DNA of 64,000 bases from Gracilaria gracilis (Eukaryota > Rhodophyta > Florideophyceae > Gracilariales > Gracilariaceae), in contig JARGSG010000023.1 in the NCBI GenBank assembly GCA_030374805.1, positions 124,001-188,000 of the forward strand. The letters are read 5' to 3'. Below the pieces are notes generated by a model. That model worked only from the letters and a program-made list of their open reading frames with translations, searched no databases and was not told where the DNA came from. Shown here in pieces: positions 54,192 through 64,000 of the stretch. Position numbers and translations under genes: made by a program. How positions within the stretch are numbered: position 1 is the stretch's first letter; the number at the start of each line of letters is the position of its first letter.

Positions 54192-55757
54192 TCATCTTAC
54201 TTGGGCACTTCCCAGCGTAGCTGGTGGGGCTGTTCCCGTTCGACGGTTATATTGAACTACCTTTGAACGTGGGAAATGCTCGATCGGTTCGGCGGTGTCC
54301 TGAGCCGGATCATACCCGTACCAACGGACGTGGTAGCGTAGTATACCCTCCTTATTCGAGGAATGCCCGACAATTCGAACGACGATGTACTCTTGTAGGT
54401 ACACCTGCCGGCCTTGCCGAGTCGTCGTCACAGCTTTGCGCTCATTGCCCTGCGAAGGGGAAGTTCCCGAATCGGGTATCGATACGCTCGTCGCGATCGA
54501 CCGAGTGGTCCTCCGTGGAGGTGAGTGTTCCGGTGGGCGTACCGGTGAGCGTACTACAAGTCTGCGTGCTCCGGGGCGAACCGCAGGTCTGCGTGATTCA
54601 ACCCGTACCGACGGTGTTTCTGACGAGCTCGTCGCGGCTTTCCCGCGTTGCGCTGCGAGTGGTGCAGCGCCACGCGCGCCTTCCGTGCTTGCACGTGACT
54701 TCGCCGGCCTTTGCCCGTGAGGCGCCGTGGGGCGATCCGCCTCCCTGGACAGGGTGTCCTTTTCGGCGCGTGCCAAGGGGCGGCGCCGTGGCGATCCGTT
54801 CCCAACGGTTACTTTCGGTGACTCCGGGCTACTGGTGGGACTTCCAGCAGTGCTAGGTGCAGCGCGAGCCGCACCCATTACTTGGAGAATTTCCGCCTCG
54901 AATAGCGTGTCCTCACCGTCCATGACGCGAACATCATCCCGGGTGACCGGTGTCCGTCTGGCGACGATGCCAGGGTCTACCCAGACACTCGGGGTTTCCG
55001 CAACCGTCCCTGGCTTTGCGGTGTCGTCCTCCCTTCGTACAGGGGTTGCCATCCCGCTTCCAGCGGTGGGTTTCAGCGCCGCGTCCGCCGTTGCGGTGGG
55101 CGTGTGCGACCGATTGTTCGGAGCCGTCCCTGGTGTAGCTAGTTCCTTACCGCCCAGCTGAGCTGGTACGAGGACACGATCACGACTCGCCTTGGCCGAG
55201 GGTGGGGTTGTTTTGTGCGCTTCAGCGTGTAGCTCTTCCGCTTGTGACATGGTTATGGTTCCCGAATTCAGGCCTAACAAACCGGGCGCGCTGAGTTCCC
55301 GCGCCTGAAGCGGCGTGCCTGGAGGGACTTCCGGTGTGGAAACAGCCTGCAGTGTACCACGGATGTCTTCTTCCCTTTGCGACGGCGGATTACCTTCAGC
55401 AGAAGTGACCTCCAAAGTGACCTCCTCCCCCTCTTAAGACGGAGCGGCCGGAGATGGGGTAGAGCGTTCCGCTACGCGGGTAGGATGCCCGCGAGCGGGT
55501 TGAATAGAAGAATGGCCATTCTGGCTGACAGTGTTTTCCGATATCATCGGTGTATCCGATTCCATCGGTAGGTCTGACAGTCCTCGGTTCGGGTGTGGTA
55601 GAATCAGCGGGCGATTCAGCACGATTGTTTCGGGGGATGTTGATTCCGTAGACACGGGGCTGTCAGGTGCCAGCATGACCTCAGATGAGGGTGGTGGGAC
55701 CAAGACCATTCGATCGCGGGAGATCTGCTCATGCGCGTCCTTGATTTCCAGTACCAC
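54192..55757 (-). pseudogene. pol: Element B integrase tail with chromodomain
   Basis: One frame with a TAA at about 55434. It begins after a TAG (55761-55763) that splits the GPY/F module. A long Pro/Ser/Thr/Arg-rich linker (about 300 residues, much longer than in element A) leads to the C-terminal chromodomain: YIVVRIVGHSS, LRYHVRWYGYDP and HFPRSKVVQYNRR. A polypurine CTTAAGAGGGGGAGGAGG lies at the TAA (55438-55421). Confidence 0.75.
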
Positions 55758-55763
55758 TGTGCC

Positions 55764-56675
55764 CTACGCGACGGAGATTACCGTGAATGGTCCATCCTCA
55801 ACGGGCGAAAGCTTATGGCGTTTCTCCCTATCAGGGTTATAGTGTTCCTTCCGTACGAATACGTAGGTACCCGCCTTAACTGGCGGTTTCTTACTTCCTC
55901 GCGAGCGAGCATCGAAATCACGCTTGTAAGCGGCTTGAGCCCTCGCCATGGATTGGCGAGTGGCGGGTACCAACTTGGATAGCCATTGCTTCCATTTCTG
56001 GCGGTAGTCACCCACAGAGGCAAAATTACGCAGCGTAGGCTTTGATTCCAACGCCATCGGCGGGGGCGTACGGTAGAGTACTAACTCGAACGGTGAAATA
56101 CCGGTAGTTCTATGTACCTGCGTGTTGTACGCGAACGTCAGCGCGTCAGTGTACAGGGCCCATGTCTTTGGGTGCTCGGCCACGTTAGAACGGAGAGATG
56201 CTAGCATCGTCCGGTTGAACCGTTCGACTTTCCCACTACACTGGGGATGGTAGGTGGTCGTGAACAGGTTCTTCACATCCAGGATGCGACCTACATCCTG
56301 GAAGAATCGCGATGCGACCTTTTTCCCGTTATCGGAGAGTACTTGAACCGGCGGACCGTAGACGAAAATCCAGTGCTTCACGAAGGCCTGGGCTCCCGTG
56401 AAAGCCGTAATCCTCTTCAGAGGGACATTCCGAACCAGTTTCAGGAAACGATCCATTATTACGAGCAAAAACTTGTGACCTCTCCGGTTCGTCAGGAGGG
56501 GTCCGAGTATATCGATTGCGAGAAACTCGAGGGGCGCCCTTGCAGGAAACAACCTCATCTTCTTTGAGTTCTTCCGGAATTAAACCCGGTTTTTCGCGCA
56601 CTCAGTGCAGAACCGCACCGTTGCGTAGCAATCGACCGCCATGGCGGGCCAGTAAAAGTCCCTTCGCAGGGTTAA
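55764..56675 (-). pseudogene. pol: Element B integrase core
   Basis: The zinc region with FCTEC is upstream of a TAA near 56580. The core from 56558 shows the catalytic Asp in LAIDILGPL, the Asp in VLSDNGKKVAS and the Glu in GKVERFNRTM. The C-terminal GPF (DGPFTVISV) is cut by the TAG at 55761-55763. Confidence 0.85.
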
Positions 56676-57434
56676 TTATAACTTCCGTCCACCTGCGTGG
56701 CCACTCAACCTCGCATAAAGCGACAGTTGGAGTACCCGCGCCTGCAGCGTGAGAGGCATTACCACTTGTGGGTTAGACTCGACCGTTCTAACGAGATAGC
56801 CGACGTCATTAACCTCAAATTGGAGGGTTCTACCTCCGTTTAAACGGGCACAAATGCGCACGCAAAACGGGTCGCCGTGTTGTTCTTGGATCATTTCCTC
56901 CGGTGTTACCGGGACAAAATTCCCCGGAAGGGCCTTGTTAGCCCCATTCTCGTTTGCGACGAGTAGTTCGTCCATTTGATCGTCGAATTCCCAGTCTACT
57001 GGCCAAATGTCGAGTTCACCTTCCGGAACTTCTGTGTCCACCTCGTCAGCGACGAAACAAGGGATCTCATCGTCTCCCGAGGGGAGGGCTTCCCCATTCG
57101 TGGGTAATCTCGACAGTGCGTCGGCTTGCGTGTTCAGCGCTCCCTTCTTATACACGACCTGAAAGTTGAATTCCGCTAGGTGGAGCCTCCATCACATGAG
57201 GCGTCCCGCCGGGTGGGAGATGTTCATTAACCACCTCAGCGAGAAGTGATCCGTGTACACGGTAAAGTGCACACCCATAAGATACGGGCGAAGAGTTACC
57301 AGAGCCCACACAACGGCGAGGCATTCTTTCTCCGAAACGGAGTAATTCTGTTCATGAACGTTGAGCGAACGCGACCAGTAACCAATGGGCTTACGTTCAT
57401 CTTCGGGGGTTGTTTGAAAAAGAGCGCAACCCAC
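56676..57434 (-). pseudogene. pol: Element B RNase H and pre-integrase region
   Basis: 57434-57192 has the RNase H core (IGYWSRSLNVHEQNYSVSEK, FTVYTDHFSLRWL). A TGA at 57189-57191 interrupts it where Arg is expected (RLM-R-WRL). 57155-56676 continues in the same frame with an acidic linker and the start of the integrase zinc region (SGHAGGRKL), ending at a TAA (56673-56675). Confidence 0.8.
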
Positions 57435-57446
57435 TTGGTAGTCGCT

Positions 57447-58422
57447 CTAATCCGTGTCCACGGAGTACGGTAGTCCGGATTTTGGCAACGATAGAATCGG
57501 AGCAGACGTGACAGCCTCCTTCAAGGAGTTAAACGCCTCTGTCTCGACAGGCGTGAAGGGTACCAGTTTCGGTGGCTGGCCTTTCCGCAGTAGTGCGTTG
57601 GGGGGTGCTGCGATATCCGAGAAATTCGGGACGAACCGTCGGTAGACGTTGACCAATCCCAAGAAGGAGCGCACTTCCGTTTGGGTTCGCGGTTCCTTCG
57701 CCTTGGCAAGGGACTTCACTGGAGCTTCCTCGATTGACAACCGTCCTGGACGGATAATGTGACCCAAGTACTTCACGGTGTCTGTGAAGAGCTCACACTT
57801 CCTCAGCTTGAGGTAAATTCCTGCGTCATGCAGTGTGGTCATTACCTCCCCTTACGTGGGTGAGATGATCGTCCAGATTACTGGAGATGACATTTATGTC
57901 ATCTAGGTAAACTAGACACGTCCGCCACTTAAAGCGGTTCAACAAAATGTCGATAGCACGCTGAAATGTAGCGGGGGCATTGGTGAGACCAAACGGCACA
58001 AGTTTGAAGCGGAAAGAGCCAGATTGTAATACAAACGCGGTCTTGTCGCGGTCTTTCTCCCTTACAGGGACTTGTCAATATCTCCAATTGGCGTCCAATG
58101 CCGTGAACACTGTTGCGTTTCCGAGCGAATCGATGCACTCGTCCATACGAGGGATTGGGTACGTGTCCCTCATCTTCACAGCATTGAGCCGGCGGTAGTC
58201 GACACAGAACCTCCAGGTTCCGTCGGCCTTGATTGCTAGTACTACTGAAGACGCCCAGAGTGACTGGGCGGGCTCAATCACTTCTGCGCGGAGCATCTTG
58301 TCCACTTCGAACTGCTACTTTTCCCGAGCCTTCGGTCCTGCCCTGTAAGAGGGTCGCGAAACGGGTCGCGCGTCCGGTAGCAAATCTATCCGGTGTTCCG
58401 TTGTGTTTATCTCACCAAGAGA
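57447..58422 (-). pseudogene. pol: Element B reverse transcriptase
   Basis: 58305-58075 holds WRFCVDYRRLN and YPIPRMDECIDSLGNA. A TGA (58072-58074) replaces the Trp of YWQVPV. Beyond it the frame gives FKLVPFGLTNAPATFQ and the catalytic LVYLDDINV box. Near 57845-57850 an extra G shifts the frame into 57842-57447 (thumb: LRKCELF, YLGHIIRPG). Upstream of 58305 a TAG and a TGA (58420-58422) also break it. Confidence 0.85.
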
Positions 58423-59412
58423 TCAATCCCACATTGGGGTAAATTTCCGTAGCATGTCCCTCAGACGTTCACGGTATGATTCCGGCACGTGGCCGAGATC
58501 GGGCTCCTCAAGAGTTTTCACGGGATCTATCCGGTCATAGCTCCTTGGGCCATGTTTTTTCGTATAGGATGCCGGCGCAGGCACGATTCCCGAGTCACTC
58601 GGCAATTTATCCTTTGAAACGGGAGTTGAAACGGGAGTATCCTCCCCCTCTTTAGACGGAACGTCGGGTTGTCCCGGATTGTCGCTCTCTTTTGAGGAAA
58701 CCAAATCGAGAACATCGGCAGCCGTCATTCGGGTCGGGAGCATCGCGAGTGGGTGCGGTGTGACCGATCCAATGACTTGGTTCTTTACCAGATACTGGGG
58801 ATTGTTGCCAAGATGGGCAACAAGTATCCGGAAAGGAGCATTCGGTGACACCTGTGCAACACCGTTCGCCACTGCGAGATAATACTTCTATTACAACGAG
58901 AAAATGGGTTGAATAACCCGAAGGCCGGGTTGACGGGAATTGGCCTGCACCATTGCTTGGGATTCTGGTGGAATGCATACCGACGCTGCAACGCGGAGTT
59001 TTGTGGAATCGCGAGTCGCCAATGGTGGTTCCTGCGCAGCAGGTAGTGGAACTTGTTTCCTCGATGCACGCTTAAGCGGGCGACGAACTATCGGGACCGA
59101 CGAACCGCCTTCAAATTCCACACGCCTGAGGCGGGGTCTGATTGCGTCGACGAATCTGTCGCAGTAATCACATCCCAAAATAACTGGGACAGCCAATGAC
59201 CGACATACCACAATGTCGATCTTGACCGCAGAGGTCCCCAAACGCACGACTAAGTCGATTGTTCCCACCGTTGTTAACGGGCTGTTATTCGCGTCGGGGA
59301 CTTCGGGCGTTGCTTCGCGGCGAATACGTGTCCGCACCAGCGGTAGCAGGAGGGACTCTACGATGAAGTTCGGCCCTGCACCGGTGTCTAATACCGTGAG
59401 AATGGGCACCAT
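58423..59412 (-). pseudogene. pol: Element B aspartic protease and linker
   Basis: Active site VLDTGAGPNFIV near the start, then LVVRLGTSAVKIDIVV and VPVILGCDYCDRFVDAI (flap and C-terminal parts). Tandem stops near 58885 separate the linker 58872-58423, which carries VPSKEGEDT encoded by the polypurine run at 58655-58641, the same place as in element A. Confidence 0.8.
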
Positions 59413-59660
59413 AAACTGGGCAATGAGGCCAAGGTCGGCTTAAACTTTGTAGTTACGCTTGGCCATCACGAGGACTCTATCCGGGAACAGGGTTTTCTCT
59501 ACCCGTGTTCACGGTCGACTGAGAACACCCAAGTGTTCTGAGTCCGCGTCAGCGGTGTCTTTCTTCGAAAGGATCTTCACCGGGGAGCGAAGCGGTGACG
59601 CCTCGGACGTCAGAAGCCTCTGCTCTGAGGACTTCTCTCCCGGATGAGAGACTCCCTCGT

Positions 59661-59882
59661 TTAGTTTCCCTGGGCTTCCGCCTGCGCCGGCTGCTCAGGT
59701 TCCTCGACCACGAGTGCTTGGACACGTTGGCCTCGGGGTCCCACAAAAGCGTTGTTTGGATCGTCCACGACGCGGTGTACCGGTTCTACCGGATGAGCTG
59801 GCTGAGCCGGAGCACGCTGGTATGTCGGCGCTGTCGGTACGACGTGCGCGAAGTCCATCTTGGCACGGAGATACGACGTCAT
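59661..59882 (-). pseudogene. gag: Element B Gag C-terminal tail, shifted frame
   Basis: Begins MTSYLRAKMDF and overlaps the Gag stop by ATGA. In element A the comparable sequence is fused to the zinc knuckle in one frame, and in B the upstream codons of this frame read EELRP, a natural continuation. The overlap is therefore a frameshift in Gag rather than a separate gene. Confidence 0.6.
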
Positions 59883-60664
59883 TGGACGTAACTCTTCTCC
59901 TCTAGAGTGAGGGCCTCATAGTTCACCGTCACCTTGCTCAGGTCTCTCAGAGAAAGGAGGCACTGGGGTAACGTGTGACCATGGGTATAGCAGAGATGGT
60001 ATATCAGCGCTATCAATGCTTGCCTACCTTGTCGAAGGGGCCCACTCCAGTTATTCGTGAAACGTCCCACTGGGCGGATGTCCTGCCATCCTGGTCGTTG
60101 GAAGCGGGTTCCTACCTTCGAGTACGGGATGTAAGGCCCACGAACTCGGGAGTCATCTGCATAAATCACGGTGCCTTCTTGAGCGGTCTCGAAGGAGGCG
60201 TCCGTCGTCGACGGGAGGTCCGTTGTCGGAATGGAGGCGATATCGCCGTGGGCGAGCTTGAAGTTATCGTACTCCTTCAAAGGTGCATCATCCGCTTCGA
60301 GCGAGAGAGATGGGGATTTCAATTCCATCAACGCCTTGGCGGGCTTCAACCGAGTACTCGGTGCTCTGGCGCGGAGGGAGTCACCTTGGGCTCTTGCATA
60401 CTGCATGAGCTCCAAATAGGTGATCTCCCTCCTGTCCTCGCGATAGCGGGCGACCAAAGTCCGGATAGCTGGGTCGAGTCCGTCGATGAACATCGTACAG
60501 CGCTCTGTAGCGGGGTACACATTACCACAACGGTGGAAAGTTTTGTTCAGGCCTACCGAAAAATCGGTTTCCGTCTCGCCTGAGCGTTGACGTGTGTCTC
60601 CCAGAGCGAGTATCGCCGACTGAATGGCACCATTCGTGACGTATGTCCGTAGCAGGTATTGCAC
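59879..60664 (-). pseudogene. gag: Element B Gag, capsid end and nucleocapsid
   Basis: About 261 codons: capsid helices (RQRSGETETDFSVGLNKTF, FIDGLDPAIRTLV, QYARAQGDSLRAR), a linker, then LCYTHGHTLPQC, a knuckle with C-x4-H-x4-C but lacking the first Cys. Same frame as 60734-60976. Confidence 0.8.
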
Positions 60665-60733
60665 CGCTTCGGGCCAGCAATTAACCCCACCTTCGGAGGC
60701 ACTCGAAAAACCCCTTACAGAGTGACACTGGTT

Positions 60734-61857
60734 TTAGGCCACAGTACGTAAGAAATAAGGTAAAGCAATGTAGGCCTGTCCCTCATTCATCCCGAGTGTA
60801 TCGGCTTCCGCGACGAAGCGGGCGAGAAAATCTAGCACCAAGATTGGGTCTTCTCCAGTAAACAACTGGTTGCGAAGCGAGAGCAGCATCCGTTTGATGC
60901 AGTCTTTCACCTTTCCCGTACCACGGGGTGTTCGATCCAAAGAGGAGTCTTCCAAACGGTAATACCGGTACGACAACAGCTTCTCGTAGAGAGGGTTGGT
61001 GGACTACAGGACTTTCAAGCCCGGGTGCTTCCGTCCTTTTGTACGAGCACGGACCGCACCTTGCGTGACTGCAGACCGCTTAGAGCGTGACGCCCGTATA
61101 GCACGGTCATCGTCATACGACGAGTCTGACGAGTCAGCATTGTCCGAATCGTTCGGGTCCGCATCCAACGAAGTATGCGAGTCTGAACCCTAATCGTCCT
61201 GTTGGTCCTTCCGCCTGCGGCGGTTCTTCTTGCGTGCCGAGTTCTTGGTCCTGTGAGATACAGCGACCGGCTCCGCCGGAGTGGCAGCATCCATAGGAAT
61301 GGTTTGCTCCAGCATCTCCAGGCGATCTCTTCCACGATAAAATCGGTTTTGAATTCCTTCTACGAAGGCGGTGGGTTGACCAAAGCACTCCAACATTTTG
61401 TTGACGTCGGACCGTAACGTACGGAGATCCTCAGAAATACCCGTTTCAGGGGAGTCTTCCGCCTGTTGGTGTAGAATGTTGACCACCCCTACAAGAGAGT
61501 TGTGAGCAGTGCGCAGCTGACGCAACTGCTCGTCCAGGTTCGTACCCTGGGGGTGTTGTCCTTCTTCCGATGGGGCTGAACCACCGCGGCCGCGGGTGTA
61601 GCCGTAGCAGACGGAGCTGCGGCAGCAAGTGCCGGGGCCAGACCAGCACCATCAGTAGGGGGAAGCGACGGGGCAAGGAGAAGTTTTCGGTGCGTCGGTG
61701 GTTGCCCTGACCTCTTGGACGGATTATTCACACCAAGAGTTGAGTCAGCACGCCTAGGGATGCGTGAGATGAACCGATCGTCCCCAGCGACACCACCACT
61801 GTGGGAACGACTGCGAGTAATCGCAGCTTCCCTCTCAGACGGTTTTCGAGACATCAT
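60734..61857 (-). pseudogene. gag: Element B Gag N-terminal half
   Basis: 61857-61489 is the ATG-started N-terminus, rich in Arg, Ser, Ala and Pro. A shift near 61550 (G-run) leads into 61525-61190 (helical, then RKKNRRRRKDQQDD). After a TAG (61187-61189), an acidic Ser/Asp stretch (about 61185-61015) resembles the basic/serine region of element A Gag. After another stop near 61005, 60976-60734 carries SYRYYRLEDSSLDRTP, shared with element C. Confidence 0.75.
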
Positions 61858-61960
61858 TTCTCAACGAACCGTGCAACGGGAAACTTCCAGAAGTAGAAAC
61901 GAAACCTCAAAGAGGGAAAACACACACCAGTACGTGGTAAACCAAATATCCGATTCTAAA

Positions 61961-61971
61961 TCGGGATACCA
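61961..61971 (-). other. Primer binding site of element B
   Basis: TGGTATCCCGA on the minus strand, three bases inside the 5' LTR. Confidence 0.7.
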
Positions 61972-61974
61972 CTT

Positions 61975-62742
61975 TTTAGTGCAACGCCAGAGGCGGAAAG
62001 ACACCACGAAGACGTCCGAGATCTTCCACCGTTGAAGGGTAGTCAGCAGACAGAGCCTCTCTGGCAAGGCACGACGAAGTCGGGTGTAAGCCGAGGCCAA
62101 GCCGTCACGACAGGCGTAGAGAGTTGAGCAAGAATCGGTGTCGGCACCACGTGTGTGGGTGAAGGGGTCCTCGAGAGAGGCACGAGTCCACGGAAGTGGG
62201 ACAAAAGAAAAGGAATTCGCGATAGCGGGGGATGAAGAGAAGGAAAAGGAGGAAAGGGCAAAAAGGCTATGGTAAACACCGGGGTTATCCCTGTACAGGG
62301 TCGAACGCGACACAAGCGGAAAACAACCCCACGAATGGGTCCTGTTAGGTGACGCAGGGAGGATAGATTACCCGTAGGCAACGGAGTCTCTCCCCTGGAA
62401 GGAGTCGATGACTGCCGAAGGGGAAGATGTATAGAGCCAACCCTGGTTGGGGAACTCTACTGTGAATGGCGGCGAGGTCGTCGCCATGCTAAGTAGTGAG
62501 CTCGCGCCAACAAGTAATTAAATAAAATAACTAAATCAGGCCCACGCACAGTGGTAATTACCCACGCACCGTGGCGCCCATTCCACGTGTACGTGGCCAA
62601 CCTCCTGGCTCAACCGTGTCCCACGTGTCCTTCCCACTACAGTGGTTGTTACTATTCATATACTCCTAGTCGGAGCACCCGTACGACATGTCGAAATATG
62701 ACCAAGTAGTCAGAAACCTGCATCAGAGGGCGTTGCACTACA
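61975..62742 (-). repeat. Element B 5' LTR
   Basis: 768 bp, paired with 51229-51996. The inner end has mutated (TTTAGTG for TGTAGTG). Followed by the GGTGG duplication. Confidence 0.92.
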
Positions 62743-63051
62743 GGTGGCGCTCGGTGGGTGGTGCTCGGTGGCGCTCGCTGGGTTGGGAGTGCTGTCATTT
62801 GCGCGGTAGAGATCGAGAGAGAGCGCAGCGTGGAAGCTGCGCTCTTTTATCTCAATCGAGATACCAAAAAAATATTTTGGGAAGTGTTCCTACTGAGCGG
62901 GACACTTCCTTAAATCCGCCACCACAAGAAGCATGGCGTTTTTAAAGGGAGAATGGCCCTGAGAAGTCCCATTCATTTTATTTTAATGGTATCATCAGAC
63001 TCATCACTGACATCACGGATGATAACATTGTTTAGTTGGATGATGATACAT
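62743..63051. other. Flank of element B with a short hairpin
   Basis: GGTGGCGCTCGG-rich start. GAGCGCAGC (62821-62829) and GCTGCGCTC (62836-62844) form a perfect 9-bp stem followed by TTTT. No gene. Confidence 0.45.
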
Positions 63052-63408
63052 ATATATCAGGATTTAGAGCGTTGAGCTTTCTCTGTAGAACTTGAACTAC
63101 TCCAAAACGTTGTACTCATTTAATCAATACCAGTAGTACTCCAATGAGATCAGGCTTGATAAGAAAATGATAGAGCCAAAGAAGAACTAGAGTGCACGGA
63201 ATGTAGTATATTTCAGCTTTTTCCTAGAAATTATCAACATGAAACTTGTTCTGTCTTCTTAAATATTTGAATTCTTCTAAGCTCAGTTTGAGCTGAATAA
63301 ACACACTGTCTGGTACTTCGTTGAGATCAAACGCTCTAAGGAAAACTAGATCACTTTTGCGCATCTTTGGCGCTCCACATATCTCATCATCGTAGCATCA
63401 CCAGCATT
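63052..63408 (+). repeat. R3 repeat, copy 2
   Basis: Collinear with 45649-45906, with an extra internal segment of about 100 bp. Confidence 0.7.
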
Positions 63409-63534
63409 GGGTTTTCAAGGAAACGAAGAAGTTCATTTATTTGAAGGTCACGGTGATCACTTAGTTCGTTTGAGCGCTTGCGCCGGCGGAAAGCGCCGAT
63501 CTAACTGTCGGACACGATCTTCATAGATCGTCAG

Positions 63535-63700
63535 CGAAGATCACCGCGCTCGACTTTGTGTTCGTTTTTGTAAGATCTCCGCGCTACCGCTCTCGACTTT
63601 TTGTTCGTCTCGACTTTGTGTTTGTTTCGAAGATCACCGCGCTTGACTTTAGGTTCGTTTTGATTTTGTGTTCGTTTCGAAACACCTTGTGTTCGTCTCG
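63535..63700. repeat. Imperfect short tandem repeats upstream of the last gene
   Basis: Repeated units built on GACTTTGTGTTCGTTTCGAA and GATCACCGCGCT, several copies in 165 bp, directly before the ATG at 63703. They may form the 5' leader or promoter of that gene. Confidence 0.6.
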
Positions 63701-63702
63701 AA

Positions 63703-64000
63703 ATGAGTGACGCGGTCTCTGCATCTCTTTCACCTGCTGCCGAAGCGATGCAGCGAGCATACAACACAGATTCCCTCCCAACCTGTCTTTTTTTCCAGGA
63801 TCACCCGCAATCTTTCTTCCATTCTCCCGAACCCGATCAAGACCCAGTTGTTTCCCCTACTTTAACTACGCTAAGCCAAGCTCTTTTTGCTTCTGGTATT
63901 CCAAATTGTTATTTCATCGTCCCAAGGGACATCTTTTTCGAAGAAGACCCACTAATCGCCGCCACTATTCGTTTATCTACGCAACAGAAGTACATATTGG
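63703..64000 (+). CDS. Start of an unidentified gene, cut by the window end
   Basis: Open for 99 codons from an ATG in good context (AAATGAG) to the edge of the window. The start is Ser/Ala-rich (MSDAVSASLSPAAEAMQ), then Pro/Asp/Ser-rich, then FASGIPNCYFIVPRDIFFEEDP. No domain recognised. It could be a cellular gene or the 5' end of another element's Gag. The tandem repeats just upstream do not settle this. Confidence 0.5.
   Translation, partial: MSDAVSASLSPAAEAMQRAYNTDSLPTCLFFQDHPQSFFHSPEPDQDPVVSPTLTTLSQALFASGIPNCYFIVPRDIFFEEDPLIAATIRLSTQQKYIL

Larger units (their letters stand above)
51229..62742 (-). mobile_element. Element B: Ty3/gypsy chromovirus-type LTR retrotransposon with antisense gene
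   Basis: 11,514 bp with two 768-bp LTRs and a perfect GGTGG duplication (51224-51228 and 62743-62747). Gag, protease, RT/RNase H, integrase and a chromodomain run on the minus strand from about 61857 to 54192. An accessory gene homologous to that of element A runs on the plus strand at about 52496-53871. Pol has about ten in-frame stops and at least one frameshift, so the copy is inactive. Confidence 0.93.

Noticed and set aside
54192..55163. Plus-strand readings of 144 and 210 codons opposite the B linker (54224-55161)
   Set aside because: They mirror the Pro/Ser/Arg-rich linker and lack any counterpart in element A.
59661..59882. ATGA-overlapping separate gene after gag in element B
   Set aside because: The same sequence is fused in frame to Gag in element A, and the codons before the Met are a natural continuation, so it is a frameshifted Gag tail.
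1..64000. CRISPR array, rRNA operon or prokaryotic defence island
   Set aside because: No regularly spaced direct repeats, no rRNA-like sequence and no operon structure. LTR elements, TATA boxes and chromodomains indicate a eukaryote.

Overview
This is a repeat-dominated window of a eukaryotic nuclear genome. It holds five long LTR retrotransposon copies, Mutator-like DNA transposon remains, foldback and other small non-autonomous elements, TATA boxes about 100 bp upstream of short secreted-protein genes, and one 4.2-kb intronless gene for a TIR/NB-ARC/WD40 receptor. There are no bacterial operons, rRNA or CRISPR arrays. A compact-gene alga, perhaps a red alga such as a Chondrus-type florideophyte, would fit the intron-poor genes and the LTR load. 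The organism is inference only.

Layout. (A) 808-11999: an 11.2-kb chromodomain-type Ty3/gypsy element, pol strand minus, 5-bp target duplication TACCT, inserted in a dispersed repeat (R1). (E) 13026-18710: a degenerate Ty1/copia element, minus strand, 329-bp LTRs and TGCAA duplication. 18871-24947: decayed Mutator-like sequence, one part fusing a Ulp1-type cysteine protease to a zinc DNA-binding domain, the other carrying a transposase core and SWIM finger. About 25105-26215: inverted second copy of R1, which preserves the empty target site of element A. 26400-27169: an LTR without a matching body. (C) 27173 to about 30557: truncated gypsy element, minus strand. (D) 31296-36640: a complete but broken 5.3-kb gypsy element, plus strand, 260-bp LTRs and CTTTT duplication.

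36641-48450 is the gene-bearing island. Two 860-bp direct repeats (R2, 37441-38297 and 47587-48448) bracket the TIR-NB-ARC-WD40 gene (38654-42835), a small secreted cationic cysteine-rich peptide gene (44497-44769), a C2H2 zinc-finger reading frame (45030-45524) and a second secreted cysteine-containing protein gene on the minus strand (46295-46879). 49505-50552 is a 1.05-kb inverted-repeat element with palindromic ends. (B) 51229-62742 is an 11.5-kb gypsy element, minus strand, with 768-bp LTRs and GGTGG duplication. The window ends inside an open reading frame starting at 63703.

The most unusual signal is shared by elements A and B. Each carries, between the end of pol and the 3' LTR, a long accessory gene on the strand opposite gag-pol. 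The two accessory proteins share conserved blocks in the same order, and within the blocks examined most codon differences are silent in the plus-strand frame, so this looks like a protein selected within an ambisense retrotransposon lineage. Its function is unknown. The second notable item is the receptor, whose TIR, NB-ARC, APAF-1-like helical and WD40 order combines a plant/bacterial-type signalling domain with an apoptosome-like body, next to two predicted secreted cysteine-containing proteins.
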